NCBI RefSeq assembly: GCF_003056305.1
Contig: NZ_PYVX01000002.1
Location: forward strand, 496,001 to 560,000
Reading direction: 5' to 3'
DNA: 64,000 bases
From: Halomonas denitrificans
GTDB taxonomy: Bacteria; Pseudomonadota; Gammaproteobacteria; Pseudomonadales; Halomonadaceae
The notes below the pieces were generated by a model. The model was not told the origin of the DNA. It did no database searches and saw nothing but the letters and a program-made list of their open reading frames with translations. Below, piece after piece: positions 7,907-15,994 of this stretch. Position 1 is the stretch's first letter, and every line of letters begins with the position of its first letter. The translations under genes and the position numbers were made by a program.

Positions 7907-9316
7907 ATGTCGACACTGACCTTCCAGGGTGCGGTCAAGGAAGTCACCGGGTCCCGCTACCTCCTCGAGGTGGACGGCGATGCCCGCCCCCATCGGCTGC
8001 TGCTGGAGTGCGGCCTGCACCAGGGCGGCGGCGATGCCGACGCGGCCAACGCCCGCGGCTTCGGCCGCCTGCCCGGCGAGCTCGAGGCGGTGGTGCTCTC
8101 CCACGGCCACCTCGACCACTCGGGGCTGCTGCCGAAGCTCGTCCGCGAGGGGTATGACGGGCCGATCCACTGCACCCGCGGCACCCGGGACCTGCTGGAG
8201 ATCATGCTCCAGGACGCCGCCTTCATCATGGCCAAGGACGTCGAGTGGGAGAACAAGTGGCGCACCCGCCACGGCAAGCCGCTGGTCGAGCCGCTCTACG
8301 AGCTGAAGGACGTGGAGCGCACCCTGTCGCTCTGCACCTCCCATGGCTACGGCCAGCCCGTTCAGCTTCCGGGCGGCGTCACCCTGGTGTTCCACGATGC
8401 CGGGCACATCCTTGGTTCGGCCATCGTCGAGCTGGCCGTGCCCTCGGGCGGCCAGACCCGCCGGCTGGTCTTCTCGGGGGATCTCGGCAACCCGAGCTCG
8501 GTGCTGATGAAGGAGCCCAAGAAGCTCCATGAGGCGGACCTGGTGCTGATGGAGAGCACCTACGGCGACCGCGACCACCGCCCCCTGGACGAGACCCTGG
8601 AGGAGTTCGCCCGGGTGCTGGAGGAGGCCCACGAGGCGGGCGGCAACGTGCTGATTCCCGCCTTCGCCGTGGGACGCACCCAGGAGATCCTCTACCACCT
8701 GAGCGTGCTCTACCACGAGGGGCGGCTGCGCCAGCAGCTGGTGTTCCTCGACAGCCCCATGGCGATCAGGGTCACCGAGCTCTACCACCGCGCCCGCAAG
8801 TCCCTGGACCCCGACGACCTCAAGGTGCTCAACGTGGCCGCCAGCGGCGATACCCACCGCTACCTGCCGATCCTGCGCATGACGCGCACGGTGGAGGAGT
8901 CGATGGCCATCAACCGCATCCACGGCGGGGCGATCATCATCGCCGGCGCCGGCATGTGCAACGGCGGGCGCATCCTGCACCACTTCCGCTACAACCTCGA
9001 GAAGCCCAGCACCCGGCTGGTGATCGTCGGCTTCCAGGCCGGCGGCACCCTGGGGCGCCAGATCGTCGACGGCGCCGAGCGGGTCCGCGTGATGGGCCAG
9101 GACCTGGCGGTCAAGGCCCGGGTGCACACCATCGGCGGCTTCTCGGCCCATGCCGGCCAGACCCAGCTGCTGGGCTGGGTCGGCGCCTTCCGCCATCGCC
9201 CCCGCGTCTACCTGGTGCACGGCGAGCCCGGCGCCCAGCAGGCGCTGCAGGCACTGCTCGAGGAGGGCGGCATCGAGGCCGAGATTCCCGCCTACGGGGA
9301 TCGCATCGAGCTCTAG
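7907..9316 (+). CDS. MBL-fold/beta-CASP RNA-processing exonuclease-like protein
   Basis: Metallo-beta-lactamase protein with an RNA-specificity (beta-CASP) domain, the family that includes the Ysh1/CPSF-73-like bacterial proteins. At 469 residues it carries motif HGHLDHSG (His66, His68, Asp70, His71), FSGDLGN, the beta-CASP segment MESTYGDR, a GAGMCNGGR loop, and the C-terminal histidine in FSAHAGQ. These imply a two-zinc hydrolase acting on RNA in the cytosol, though bacterial members of this subgroup are poorly characterised. ATG 7907 is chosen because GGGAGCGAG lies just upstream and the fold begins immediately; an in-frame ATG at 7841 would add 22 unstructured residues. Between mpgP and this gene there is only the small ORF and no clear terminator. 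Confidence 0.88.
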   Translation: MSTLTFQGAVKEVTGSRYLLEVDGDARPHRLLLECGLHQGGGDADAANARGFGRLPGELEAVVLSHGHLDHSGLLPKLVREGYDGPIHCTRGTRDLLEIMLQDAAFIMAKDVEWENKWRTRHGKPLVEPLYELKDVERTLSLCTSHGYGQPVQLPGGVTLVFHDAGHILGSAIVELAVPSGGQTRRLVFSGDLGNPSSVLMKEPKKLHEADLVLMESTYGDRDHRPLDETLEEFARVLEEAHEAGGNVLIPAFAVGRTQEILYHLSVLYHEGRLRQQLVFLDSPMAIRVTELYHRARKSLDPDDLKVLNVAASGDTHRYLPILRMTRTVEESMAINRIHGGAIIIAGAGMCNGGRILHHFRYNLEKPSTRLVIVGFQAGGTLGRQIVDGAERVRVMGQDLAVKARVHTIGGFSAHAGQTQLLGWVGAFRHRPRVYLVHGEPGAQQALQALLEEGGIEAEIPAYGDRIEL

Positions 9317-9375
9317 CCGACGCGGCCGGACCGATAACGACCGGCTTGAGTGTGTCGGCCTGTAATTCCAAAACA

Positions 9376-9407
9376 ATATAAATTTATAACATTATATCGG
9401 TTATAGT
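9376..9407 (+). promoter_or_regulatory. AT-rich double palindrome, likely operator/promoter of sulfur operon
   Basis: In otherwise very GC-rich DNA, this stretch is nearly pure A/T. It contains a perfect 12-bp palindrome, TATAAATTTATA (9377-9388), and an overlapping inverted repeat, TATAAC-N9-GTTATA (9385-9405). AT-rich dyads of this kind are typical of ArsR-family repressors such as BigR/SqrR, which control persulfide-dioxygenase operons. It sits 42-72 bases upstream of the MBL gene. A -10-like TATAGT (9402-9407) overlaps the right arm. No regulator gene is adjacent. Confidence 0.6.
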
Positions 9408-9448
9408 GTGGCCATACCGTCAAGCCTCGATGCTACCGGAGGTCACCC

Positions 9449-10330
9449 ATGTCCCTCTCTCCCTCGGCTCGCCCGCTCGTCACGCCCTTCTTCGACGAGC
9501 CCACCAGCACCTTCAGCTACGTGGTGCAGGATCCCGGGAGCCGCGCCTGCGCGATCCTCGATTCGGTGCTCGACTTCGACTACGCCGCCGGACGCACCGA
9601 CGTGCGCTCCGCCGATGCGATCATCGCCTTCGTGCGCGAGCACGGCCTCGAGGTCGAGTGGGTCCTCGAGACCCACGTCCACGCCGACCATCTCTCCGCC
9701 GCGCCCTACCTCCACGAGGCGCTGGGCGGAAAGACCGGCATCGGCGCCAACATCACCGTGGTGCAGGAGGTCTTCGGCAAGGCCTTCAACGCCGGCACCG
9801 AGTTCGCCCGCGACGGCAGCCAGTTCGACCGCCTCTTCGAGGAGGGCGACACCTTCGCCATCGGCGGGCTCGAGGCACGGGTGCTGCACACGCCCGGCCA
9901 CACCCCGGCCTGCCTGACCTACGTGATCGGCGACGCCGCCTTCGTCGGCGACACCCTCTTCATGCCCGACTACGGCACCGCCCGCTGCGACTTCCCGGGC
10001 GGCGATGCGCGGGCCCTCTATCGCTCCATCCAGAAGGTGCTGGCCCTGCCGGGCGAGACCCGGCTGTTCCTCTGCCACGACTACCGGACCCCGGACCGCG
10101 AGGAGTACCAGCACGAGACCAGCGTGGCCGAGCAGCGCGCCCACAACGTGCACGTCCACGAGGGCGTCGGCGAGGAGGCGTTCGTGAAGATGCGCACCGA
10201 GCGCGACGCCACCCTCGGCATGCCGCGGCTGATCCTGCCCTCGGTGCAGGTCAACATGCGTGCCGGGGAGATGCCGCCGGCCGAGGAGAACGGCCAGGTC
10301 TACCTCAAGGTGCCGATCAACCGGTTCTGA
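9449..10330 (+). CDS. MBL-fold hydrolase, persulfide dioxygenase/Blh-like
   Basis: Metallo-beta-lactamase protein of the ETHE1/Blh group, probably oxidising glutathione persulfide to sulfite during sulfide detoxification. At 293 residues it shows the metal motif THVHADH (His76, His78, Asp80, His81), the later histidine in HTPGHTPA, the aspartate in FVGDTLFMPDYG and the histidine in LFLCHDY. The long insert typical of the Blh (beta-lactamase-hydrolase-like) subgroup is present. It is the first gene of a same-strand run with a DUF442 protein, SulP, DUF2892 and two YeeE/YedE proteins, the same parts list as the BigR-controlled operons of Xylella and Agrobacterium. The AT-rich operator upstream supports repression released by sulfide. 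True PDO versus other MBL activity cannot be decided from sequence alone. Confidence 0.85.
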   Translation: MSLSPSARPLVTPFFDEPTSTFSYVVQDPGSRACAILDSVLDFDYAAGRTDVRSADAIIAFVREHGLEVEWVLETHVHADHLSAAPYLHEALGGKTGIGANITVVQEVFGKAFNAGTEFARDGSQFDRLFEEGDTFAIGGLEARVLHTPGHTPACLTYVIGDAAFVGDTLFMPDYGTARCDFPGGDARALYRSIQKVLALPGETRLFLCHDYRTPDREEYQHETSVAEQRAHNVHVHEGVGEEAFVKMRTERDATLGMPRLILPSVQVNMRAGEMPPAEENGQVYLKVPINRF

Positions 10331-10364
10331 TCCCCGTCGTCCCAGGCCCGAACGCAAGAGGAGC

Positions 10365-10805
10365 ATGTCCATGCAGATCCGTGAACTCGAACCCGGCGTC
10401 GCCATCGCCGATGCCGTGACCCCCGCCGATCTCGACGAGGTCGCCCGCCGCGGCTTTCGCGCGGTGATCTGTCATCGCCGGCCCGGCGAGGCCGAGGATC
10501 ACCCCGACGACCGCGCCCTGCGCGAGCGGGCCGCCACCCTCGGCCTCGAGTGGCGCGCCATTCCGGTGGCACCGGGTGACTACGGCGAGGCCGACATCGC
10601 GGCCGTCGGACAGGCCCTGGACGAGCTGCCCACCCCGATCCTGGCCTTCTGCAAGACCGGCAAGCGCGCCGTCCACCTCTGGGCCGAGGCCCGCAGCCGC
10701 GAGGCCGGCTGCAGCATCCCGGCGCTCATTGCGGCGGCCCGGGCCGCCGGGCACGACCTGGAGGAGCGCTGCGCGCACCTGGAAGCCGCGGCCGGGGCGC
10801 GCTGA
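10365..10805 (+). CDS. DUF442/TIGR01244 family sulfurtransferase-phosphatase-like protein
   Basis: Small cytosolic protein of 146 residues with a dual-specificity-phosphatase-like fold and a rhodanese-like active-site loop: FCKTGKR with Cys96 as the nucleophile, followed by an arginine in CxxGxR form. In other bacteria this domain is fused to, or encoded next to, Blh/persulfide dioxygenases, and is thought to handle protein or glutathione persulfides. The start at 10365 is supported by AAGAGGAG just upstream; a second ATG at 10371 is possible. It lies 34 bases after the MBL gene and 3 bases before the SulP gene, so it is an internal operon member. Confidence 0.8.
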   Translation: MSMQIRELEPGVAIADAVTPADLDEVARRGFRAVICHRRPGEAEDHPDDRALRERAATLGLEWRAIPVAPGDYGEADIAAVGQALDELPTPILAFCKTGKRAVHLWAEARSREAGCSIPALIAAARAAGHDLEERCAHLEAAAGAR

Positions 10806-10808
10806 GCG

Positions 10809-12665
10809 ATGGGGCTCGCGCGCGTCCTGCCGATCCTGCGCTGGCTGCCGGACTACGGCCGCGGCGCGCTCGCGAGCGACCTGCTGGCGGCGGTGATCGT
10901 GACGCTGATGCTGGTGCCCCAGGCGCTGGCCTACGCCCTGCTGGCGGGGCTGCCCCCGGAGGTGGGGCTCTACGCCAGCATGCTGCCGCTGCTGCTCTAC
11001 GCGCTCTTCGGCACCAGCGCCACCCTGGCGGTGGGGCCGGTGGCGGTGGCCTCGCTGATGACCGCCTCGGCGCTCTCCGGCATCGCGGCGCCCGGCAGCG
11101 CCGAGTACGTTGCCGCCGCCCTGGTGCTGGCCGCGCTCTCCGGCCTGGTGCTGGTGGCCATGGGCCTGCTGCGCCTGGGCTTCCTGGCCAACTTCCTGAG
11201 CCATCCGGTGATCTCGGGCTTCGTCACCGCCTCGGGCATCCTGATCGCCGCCAGCCAGCTGCGCCACCTGCTGGGGGTGGAGGCGTCCGGACATAACCTG
11301 CTGGAGATGGGCGCGGCGCTGATCGCCGGGCTCGAGCATGTCCACTTCACCACCCTCGCGACCGGGCTGGCCGTCTGGGCGTATCTGGTGGGAAGTCGGC
11401 GCTATCTCGCGGGCGGTTTCGCCCGCCTGGGGCTGTCGCAGGGGGCCGCGGCGCTGCTCGCCAAGGCCGCGCCGGTCTCGGCGGTGATCGTCACTACCCT
11501 GCTGGCCTGGGGACTGGGGTTCGGCGAGCGGGGCGTGGCCCTGGTTGGCGAGGTGCCGAGCGGCCTGCCGACGCTGGCGATGCCGAGCGTCGACCCCGCG
11601 CTGTGGTCGACGCTCGCGCCGGCGGCGGTGCTGATCAGCCTGGTGGGCTTCGTCGAGTCGGTCTCGGTCGCCCAGACCCTGGCCGCCAAGCGCCGCCAGC
11701 GCATCGATCCCAACCAGGAGCTGATCGCCCTGGGGCTCGCCAACCTCGGCGCGGGCACCAGCGGCGGCTCGCCGGTCTCCGGCGGCTTCTCGCGCTCGGT
11801 GGTCAACTTCGAGGCCGGCGCCGCCACGCCCCTCGCCGGCGCCTTCACGGCGCTGGGCATCGCCGTGGCGACCCTGGCCCTCACCGCGCCGCTGGCCTTT
11901 TTGCCCAAGGCGACGCTCGCCGCCACCATCATCGTCGCGGTGGGCACCCTGATCGACCTGCCCGCGATCAAGCGCACCTGGGCCTACTCCCGCAGCGACG
12001 GCGCGGCGATGCTGGCGACCCTGGCGCTGACCCTGCTCCACGGGGTGGAGAGCGGCATCCTGGCCGGCGTCGGGCTCTCCCTGGCCCTGCATCTCTACCG
12101 CACCAGCCGCCCCCACAGCGCCGTGGTGGGGCGGGTGCCGGGCAGCGAGCACTTTCGCAACGTGCGCCGCCACGCGGTCGAGACCGACGAGCGGCTGGCG
12201 ATCCTGCGCATCGACGAGAGCCTCTACTTCGCCAACGCCCGCTACCTCGAGGACACCGTGATGGCGCTGGCCGCCCGCCAGCCCGGCCTGCGTCACGTCG
12301 TGCTGGCCTGCCAGGCGGTCAACGTCATCGACGCCTCGGCGCTGGAGAGCCTCGAGGCGATCAACGCCCGCCTGCGGGACGCCGCCATCGCCCTGCACCT
12401 GGCCGAGGTCAAGGGACCGGTGATGGATCGCCTGGCGCACACCGACTTCTGCCGGGCGCTGACCGGCCGCGTCTACCTGAGCACCTATGACGCCTGGCGC
12501 GCGCTCCACGACGAGCGCGCCACCGAGACCTCCCCGGCGGCCTGCGGCGGGGCCGGCCTCGCCGGCGGCGAGGCGTCACGCGCCCCCGCTGCGGGGCCCG
12601 AGCCCATCACCGGAACTGCCCTCGCTGTCGGACGTTTTCGCACCCATCGAGGAGACTACCCATGA
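10809..12665 (+). CDS. SulP-family anion transporter with STAS domain
   Basis: Inner-membrane SLC26/SulP permease of 618 residues: about 12 hydrophobic helices in residues 20-430, with the family signature region PQALAYALLAGLPPEVGLYAS near the N-terminus. A C-terminal cytosolic STAS domain (about residues 440-550) contains NVIDASALESL, where the serine sits at the anti-sigma-factor phosphorylation position. Members move sulfate, bicarbonate, dicarboxylates or other anions. Its place between persulfide-handling enzymes and YeeE/YedE proteins suggests export or import of sulfur oxyanions here, but this is inference. The last codons overlap the following small gene by ATGA. A low-complexity Ala/Gly/Glu tail follows the STAS domain. 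Confidence 0.9.
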   Translation: MGLARVLPILRWLPDYGRGALASDLLAAVIVTLMLVPQALAYALLAGLPPEVGLYASMLPLLLYALFGTSATLAVGPVAVASLMTASALSGIAAPGSAEYVAAALVLAALSGLVLVAMGLLRLGFLANFLSHPVISGFVTASGILIAASQLRHLLGVEASGHNLLEMGAALIAGLEHVHFTTLATGLAVWAYLVGSRRYLAGGFARLGLSQGAAALLAKAAPVSAVIVTTLLAWGLGFGERGVALVGEVPSGLPTLAMPSVDPALWSTLAPAAVLISLVGFVESVSVAQTLAAKRRQRIDPNQELIALGLANLGAGTSGGSPVSGGFSRSVVNFEAGAATPLAGAFTALGIAVATLALTAPLAFLPKATLAATIIVAVGTLIDLPAIKRTWAYSRSDGAAMLATLALTLLHGVESGILAGVGLSLALHLYRTSRPHSAVVGRVPGSEHFRNVRRHAVETDERLAILRIDESLYFANARYLEDTVMALAARQPGLRHVVLACQAVNVIDASALESLEAINARLRDAAIALHLAEVKGPVMDRLAHTDFCRALTGRVYLSTYDAWRALHDERATETSPAACGGAGLAGGEASRAPAAGPEPITGTALAVGRFRTHRGDYP

Positions 12666-12853
12666 CCCACAATATCGGCGGGATCGACAAGCTCGCCCGC
12701 ATCGTCATCGGCGCCGTGCTGATCGGTCTGGCCATCACCGGCCAGGTTGGCGCCTGGGGCTTCATCGGCCTGCTGCCGCTGGTCACCGGCCTGCTCAACA
12801 CCTGTCCCGCCTATCGGCTGCTCGGTATCAGCACTTGCCGGCGGCAGAAGTAA
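12662..12853 (+). CDS. DUF2892 small membrane protein
   Basis: A 63-residue protein with two hydrophobic helices (about residues 13-30 and 32-48) and the family ends: an N-terminal NIGGIDKLARI and a C-terminal NTCPAYRLLGISTC. DUF2892 occurs free or as the membrane anchor of rhodaneses such as YgaP, and is common in sulfide/persulfide operons. The start overlaps the SulP stop by four bases, so translation is probably coupled. The two cysteines near the C-terminus may be redox-active or bind sulfane sulfur; this is not established. Confidence 0.85.
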   Translation: MTHNIGGIDKLARIVIGAVLIGLAITGQVGAWGFIGLLPLVTGLLNTCPAYRLLGISTCRRQK

Positions 12854-12886
12854 GCGACCACTCATGCTTTCTGGAGGATCTTTCAC

Positions 12887-13348
12887 GTGGATTGGACGGC
12901 AAGCCTGCAGGGGCTGATCGGGGGCATCCTGATCGGCCTCTCGGCCACCTGGCTGATGGCGACCCTGGGCCGCATCGCCGGCATCAGCGGCATCCTCGGC
13001 ACCCTGATCACCCAGCGGCCCCGGGGCGACAGCGCCTGGCGGCTGGCCTTCCTGCTGGGGCTGATCAGCGGCCCGATCGTGCTGCTGCTCGCCGGCGGCG
13101 GGGCCGGCAACGTGGCGGGCGCGCCGGGCGAGGTGATCGGTGAACCCGCCGGGGGCGTGCCGCTGATGCTCGCCGCCGGCCTGCTGGTGGGGCTCGGCAC
13201 CGGGCTCGGCAGCGGCTGCACCAGCGGCCACGGCGTCTGCGGCCTGGCGCGGCTCTCGAGGCGCTCGCTGGTGGCCACCCTGACCTTCCTGGCGGCGGCG
13301 ATCGTCACCGTCTTCGTGGTGCGTCACGTGATCGGAGGTGGCGCATGA
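12887..13348 (+). CDS. YeeE/YedE family transporter, half 1
   Basis: Inner-membrane protein of 153 residues with about four to five hydrophobic helices. It has a GTG start at 12887 behind TGGAGG (12892 region upstream of the start, spacing about 8). The family motif GLGSGCTSGHGVCGLARLS contains two cysteines matching the conserved cysteine/glycine helix of YeeE (TsuA), a thiosulfate importer in E. coli and Spirochaeta. In this lineage the transporter is split into two half-proteins, as in the Pmp/BigR operons. It overlaps the second half by ATGA, so a stoichiometric pair is expected. The substrate could be thiosulfate or another reduced sulfur species. Confidence 0.88.
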   Translation: MDWTASLQGLIGGILIGLSATWLMATLGRIAGISGILGTLITQRPRGDSAWRLAFLLGLISGPIVLLLAGGGAGNVAGAPGEVIGEPAGGVPLMLAAGLLVGLGTGLGSGCTSGHGVCGLARLSRRSLVATLTFLAAAIVTVFVVRHVIGGGA

Positions 13349-13773
13349 GGCGCGAGACCCAGAAGACCCTCATGGGCTACGTCGCCGGGCTGCTCTTCGG
13401 GCTCGGCCTCGCCGTCTCCGGGATGACCGACCCGGCCCGGGTGCTCGGCTTCCTCGATCTCGCCGGCGCCTGGGACCCGACCCTGATGTTCGTGCTGGGC
13501 GGGGCGGTGATCACCAACTTCATCGGCTACCGGCTGGTGCTGCGCCGCCCCCATCCGCTGCTGGGTGAGCGCTTCCAGCTGCCCACCCGCACCGACCTCG
13601 ACGGCCGGCTGATCGGCGGGGCCGCCCTGTTCGGCATCGGCTGGGGGCTCTCCGGCTACTGCCCCGGGCCGGCCTTCGCCTCCCTCGCCGGGCTCACCGC
13701 GCCGCTGGCCGCGATGCTGGTGGCGATGGTGGTCGGCTGGTTCGCGGCTCGGGCGGTCCCCGCCCGGGGCTGA
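13345..13773 (+). CDS. YeeE/YedE family transporter, half 2
   Basis: Inner-membrane partner of the preceding gene, 142 residues, with helices at about residues 8-25, 40-60, 78-100 and 110-135. The conserved motif LSGYCPGPAFASL carries the cysteine of this half. The pair together make up one full-length YeeE/YedE unit. It starts inside the previous stop (ATGA). This is the last gene of the presumed sulfur operon; 137 bases follow before the response regulator, with no strong terminator visible. Confidence 0.88.
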   Translation: MRRETQKTLMGYVAGLLFGLGLAVSGMTDPARVLGFLDLAGAWDPTLMFVLGGAVITNFIGYRLVLRRPHPLLGERFQLPTRTDLDGRLIGGAALFGIGWGLSGYCPGPAFASLAGLTAPLAAMLVAMVVGWFAARAVPARG

Positions 13774-13851
13774 TCGCCGCGCCCTCCCGCGCCTCCCTCA
13801 TCCCGGGGGTGGCGCGCTATCGACCAAAGGACGGCCCGTCGGGCGGTGCAG

Positions 13852-13868
13852 CTTAACGCCCGCTTAAT
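13852..13868 (+). promoter_or_regulatory. PmrA/QseB-type response-regulator box
   Basis: Direct repeat CTTAAC-GCCCG-CTTAAT (period 11) fits the PmrA-type box YTTAAK-N5-YTTAAK at nearly every position. It lies 43 bases before the start of an OmpR/QseB-like regulator, so autoregulation of the two-component/tsd operon is likely. Inference from motif. Confidence 0.55.
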
Positions 13869-13910
13869 GGGCCGGTGACAAGATGTCGCAGTTCACGAGG
13901 ATTTCCTGCC

Positions 13911-14612
13911 ATGCACGTACTGCTCATCGAGGATGACGCCCTGGTGGCGTCGGGCATCCAGGCCGGGCTCGGCGTCTACGACTTCGTCGTCGACAGCGTG
14001 GGCACCCTGGCCGAGGCGCGCTCGGCCATGGAGACGGTGGCCAGCGACGTGGTGATCCTCGACCGCGGCCTGCCCGACGGCGACGGCATGACGCTGCTCG
14101 AGGAGTGGCGGGCGGCCGGCATCGACACCCCGGTGCTGATCCTCACCGCCCGCGACGCGGTGAGCGACCGCATCGAGGGGCTGCACGTCGGCGCCGACGA
14201 CTACCTGGTCAAGCCCTTCGACCTCGACGAGCTGGTAGCGCGGCTGCTGGCGCTGCTGCGCCGGGCCGCCGGACGCGCCCGGGCGCTGGTCGAGCACGGC
14301 GCGCTCTGCCTAGACCCCGTCTCCCGGGAGGTGACGGTGGCCGGGTGGCCGGTGGCGCTGTCGCGCCGCGAGCTGGTGCTGCTGGAGGCCTTCCTCCAGG
14401 CGCCGCGCAGCGTGCTCAGCGCCGAGCAGCTCAAGGACAGCCTCTACGGCATGAACGAGGAGGTGGAGAGCAACGCGCTCAACGTCCACATCCACCACCT
14501 GCGCCGCAAGCTCGGCTGCCGGGTGATCGAGACGGTGCGCGGGCTGGGGTACCGGCTCGGCCCGCCCGAGGCGGTCGAGTCGCCGCGCCGCGCCGGGGCC
14601 GGTCGCCCATGA
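13911..14612 (+). CDS. OmpR-family response regulator (QseB/PmrA-like)
   Basis: DNA-binding regulator of 233 residues. The N-terminal receiver has LLIEDDALVA, the phosphoacceptor Asp51 in VVILDRGLPDGDG, the threonine of LILTARD, and the lysine of DDYLVKPFD. The C-terminal winged helix (about residues 128-222) ends with the typical VRGLGYRL. ATG 13911 begins directly at the receiver fold. Its stop overlaps the histidine kinase start, and the kinase in turn overlaps the cytochrome genes, so this regulator probably controls thiosulfate oxidation and itself. The direct repeat at 13852-13868 is its likely binding site. Confidence 0.93.
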   Translation: MHVLLIEDDALVASGIQAGLGVYDFVVDSVGTLAEARSAMETVASDVVILDRGLPDGDGMTLLEEWRAAGIDTPVLILTARDAVSDRIEGLHVGADDYLVKPFDLDELVARLLALLRRAAGRARALVEHGALCLDPVSREVTVAGWPVALSRRELVLLEAFLQAPRSVLSAEQLKDSLYGMNEEVESNALNVHIHHLRRKLGCRVIETVRGLGYRLGPPEAVESPRRAGAGRP

Positions 14613-15994
14613 GCCTGCGCACGCGCCTGGTGCTGACCCTCGGGGCCACGCTGCTGCTGCTGTGGGGGCTCGCCGCCGCCTGGCTGATGCGCGATCTCTA
14701 CCAGCAGGTGGAGGCGACCCTCGACCAGCGCCTCGCCCAGTCGGCGCGCATGGTCTCGGGGCTGATGGCGCAGCTGCCGGTGGAGGTGTGGGAGCAGGCC
14801 GATCGGCGGGCGCTCTCGATCCCGCCCATCGAGGGGCTGGCCTGCCAGGTGCACTCGCCGCGCGGAGAGATCCTGGCCCGCACCCACAGCGACATGCAGG
14901 AGATCCTGAAGGCCAGCGAGCCCGGGCACGCCTATCGCGAGGAGGACGGCGTGACCTGGCGGGTGTTCACCTACCAGCGCAACGGCCTGACCATCACCAC
15001 CGCCGATCGCATGGACGAGCGTGACCTGCTGATGCGCAACGTGCTGGAGGTGGCGGTGGTGCCCTTCGTGGTGGCCCTGGCGGGCAGCCTGCTGGCGCTG
15101 TGGATCGGCGTGGTGCGGGGGCTCGAGCCGCTGGGCCGGCTGCGCGACGCCCTGGCGCGGCGCCATCCGGACGCCCTGGCGCCGGTGGCGACCCATGGCG
15201 TGCCCCACGAGATCCGCCCGCTGGTGGATACGCTCAACGGCCTGCTGGCGCGGATCCAGCAGGCCATCGTCCGCGAGCAGCGCTTCACCAACGATGCCGC
15301 CCACGAGCTGCGCACGCCGCTCACGGCCATCAAGACCCACCTGCAGGTGGCGCGACGGGTCGAGGGCGAGGCGGCACGCCGGGCGCTGGACCACGCCGAG
15401 GAGGGCGTGGCCCGGCTCTCCCGCACCCTGGACCAGCTGCTGATGCTGGCCCGGGTCGAGGGGCGGGTGCACTTCGAGGACGGCGAGGCCAGCTGCGCCG
15501 CGGACGTCGCGGAGCTGGCGCTGCGCGACGCCGCGGCGAACGAGCGGGCGCGCGTCACGCGCCCGAGCGCCTGGCCCGCGGGGGAGCTCGCGCTGCCCCG
15601 GGAACTCGCCATCACGGCGCTGCGCAACCTGGTGGACAACGCCCTGCGCCACGGGCCCGAGGGGAGCCCGGTGGCGATCACCGCGCGGCGCAACGCGCCG
15701 GACGGGACGCTGACCTTCGGCGTCAGGGATCACGGCCCCGGGGTCGCGGAGGCCGAGCTCGACCAGCTGCCCCGGCGCTTCTGGCGGGCGAGCCCCCAGC
15801 AGGGCAGCGGGCTGGGGCTCGCCATCGTGGCCGCCATCGCCGAGCGCTTCGGCGGCCGGCTGGCCTTCGCCCGTCCCGAGGGGGGCGGGCTCGAGGCGCG
15901 GCTGACGCTGCCGCTGACGACAGGGCCGGTGCCGCCGGCCCGACCAGAGTCCCTGCAAGGGATCAACGACAATGACGAGGGGAACCCTAGATGA
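14609..15994 (+). CDS. Sensor histidine kinase (QseC/PmrB-like)
   Basis: Inner-membrane sensor of 461 residues. The first helix spans about residues 10-27, followed by a periplasmic loop of about 125 residues, a second helix at about residues 150-170, HAMP, and HisKA with phosphoacceptor His232 in NDAAHELRTPLTAI. HATPase N-box (LVDNALRHG), G1 (VRDHGPGV) and G2 (GSGLGLAIV) motifs follow. ATG 14609 overlaps the regulator stop by four bases. The gene ends inside the start of a cytochrome c gene (ATGA), which is unusual and suggests the sensed signal concerns the electron donor or redox state handled by those cytochromes. The periplasmic loop has no obvious metal-binding acidic ExxE motif, so metal sensing as in PmrB is not supported. 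Confidence 0.93.
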   Translation: MSLRTRLVLTLGATLLLLWGLAAAWLMRDLYQQVEATLDQRLAQSARMVSGLMAQLPVEVWEQADRRALSIPPIEGLACQVHSPRGEILARTHSDMQEILKASEPGHAYREEDGVTWRVFTYQRNGLTITTADRMDERDLLMRNVLEVAVVPFVVALAGSLLALWIGVVRGLEPLGRLRDALARRHPDALAPVATHGVPHEIRPLVDTLNGLLARIQQAIVREQRFTNDAAHELRTPLTAIKTHLQVARRVEGEAARRALDHAEEGVARLSRTLDQLLMLARVEGRVHFEDGEASCAADVAELALRDAAANERARVTRPSAWPAGELALPRELAITALRNLVDNALRHGPEGSPVAITARRNAPDGTLTFGVRDHGPGVAEAELDQLPRRFWRASPQQGSGLGLAIVAAIAERFGGRLAFARPEGGGLEARLTLPLTTGPVPPARPESLQGINDNDEGNPR

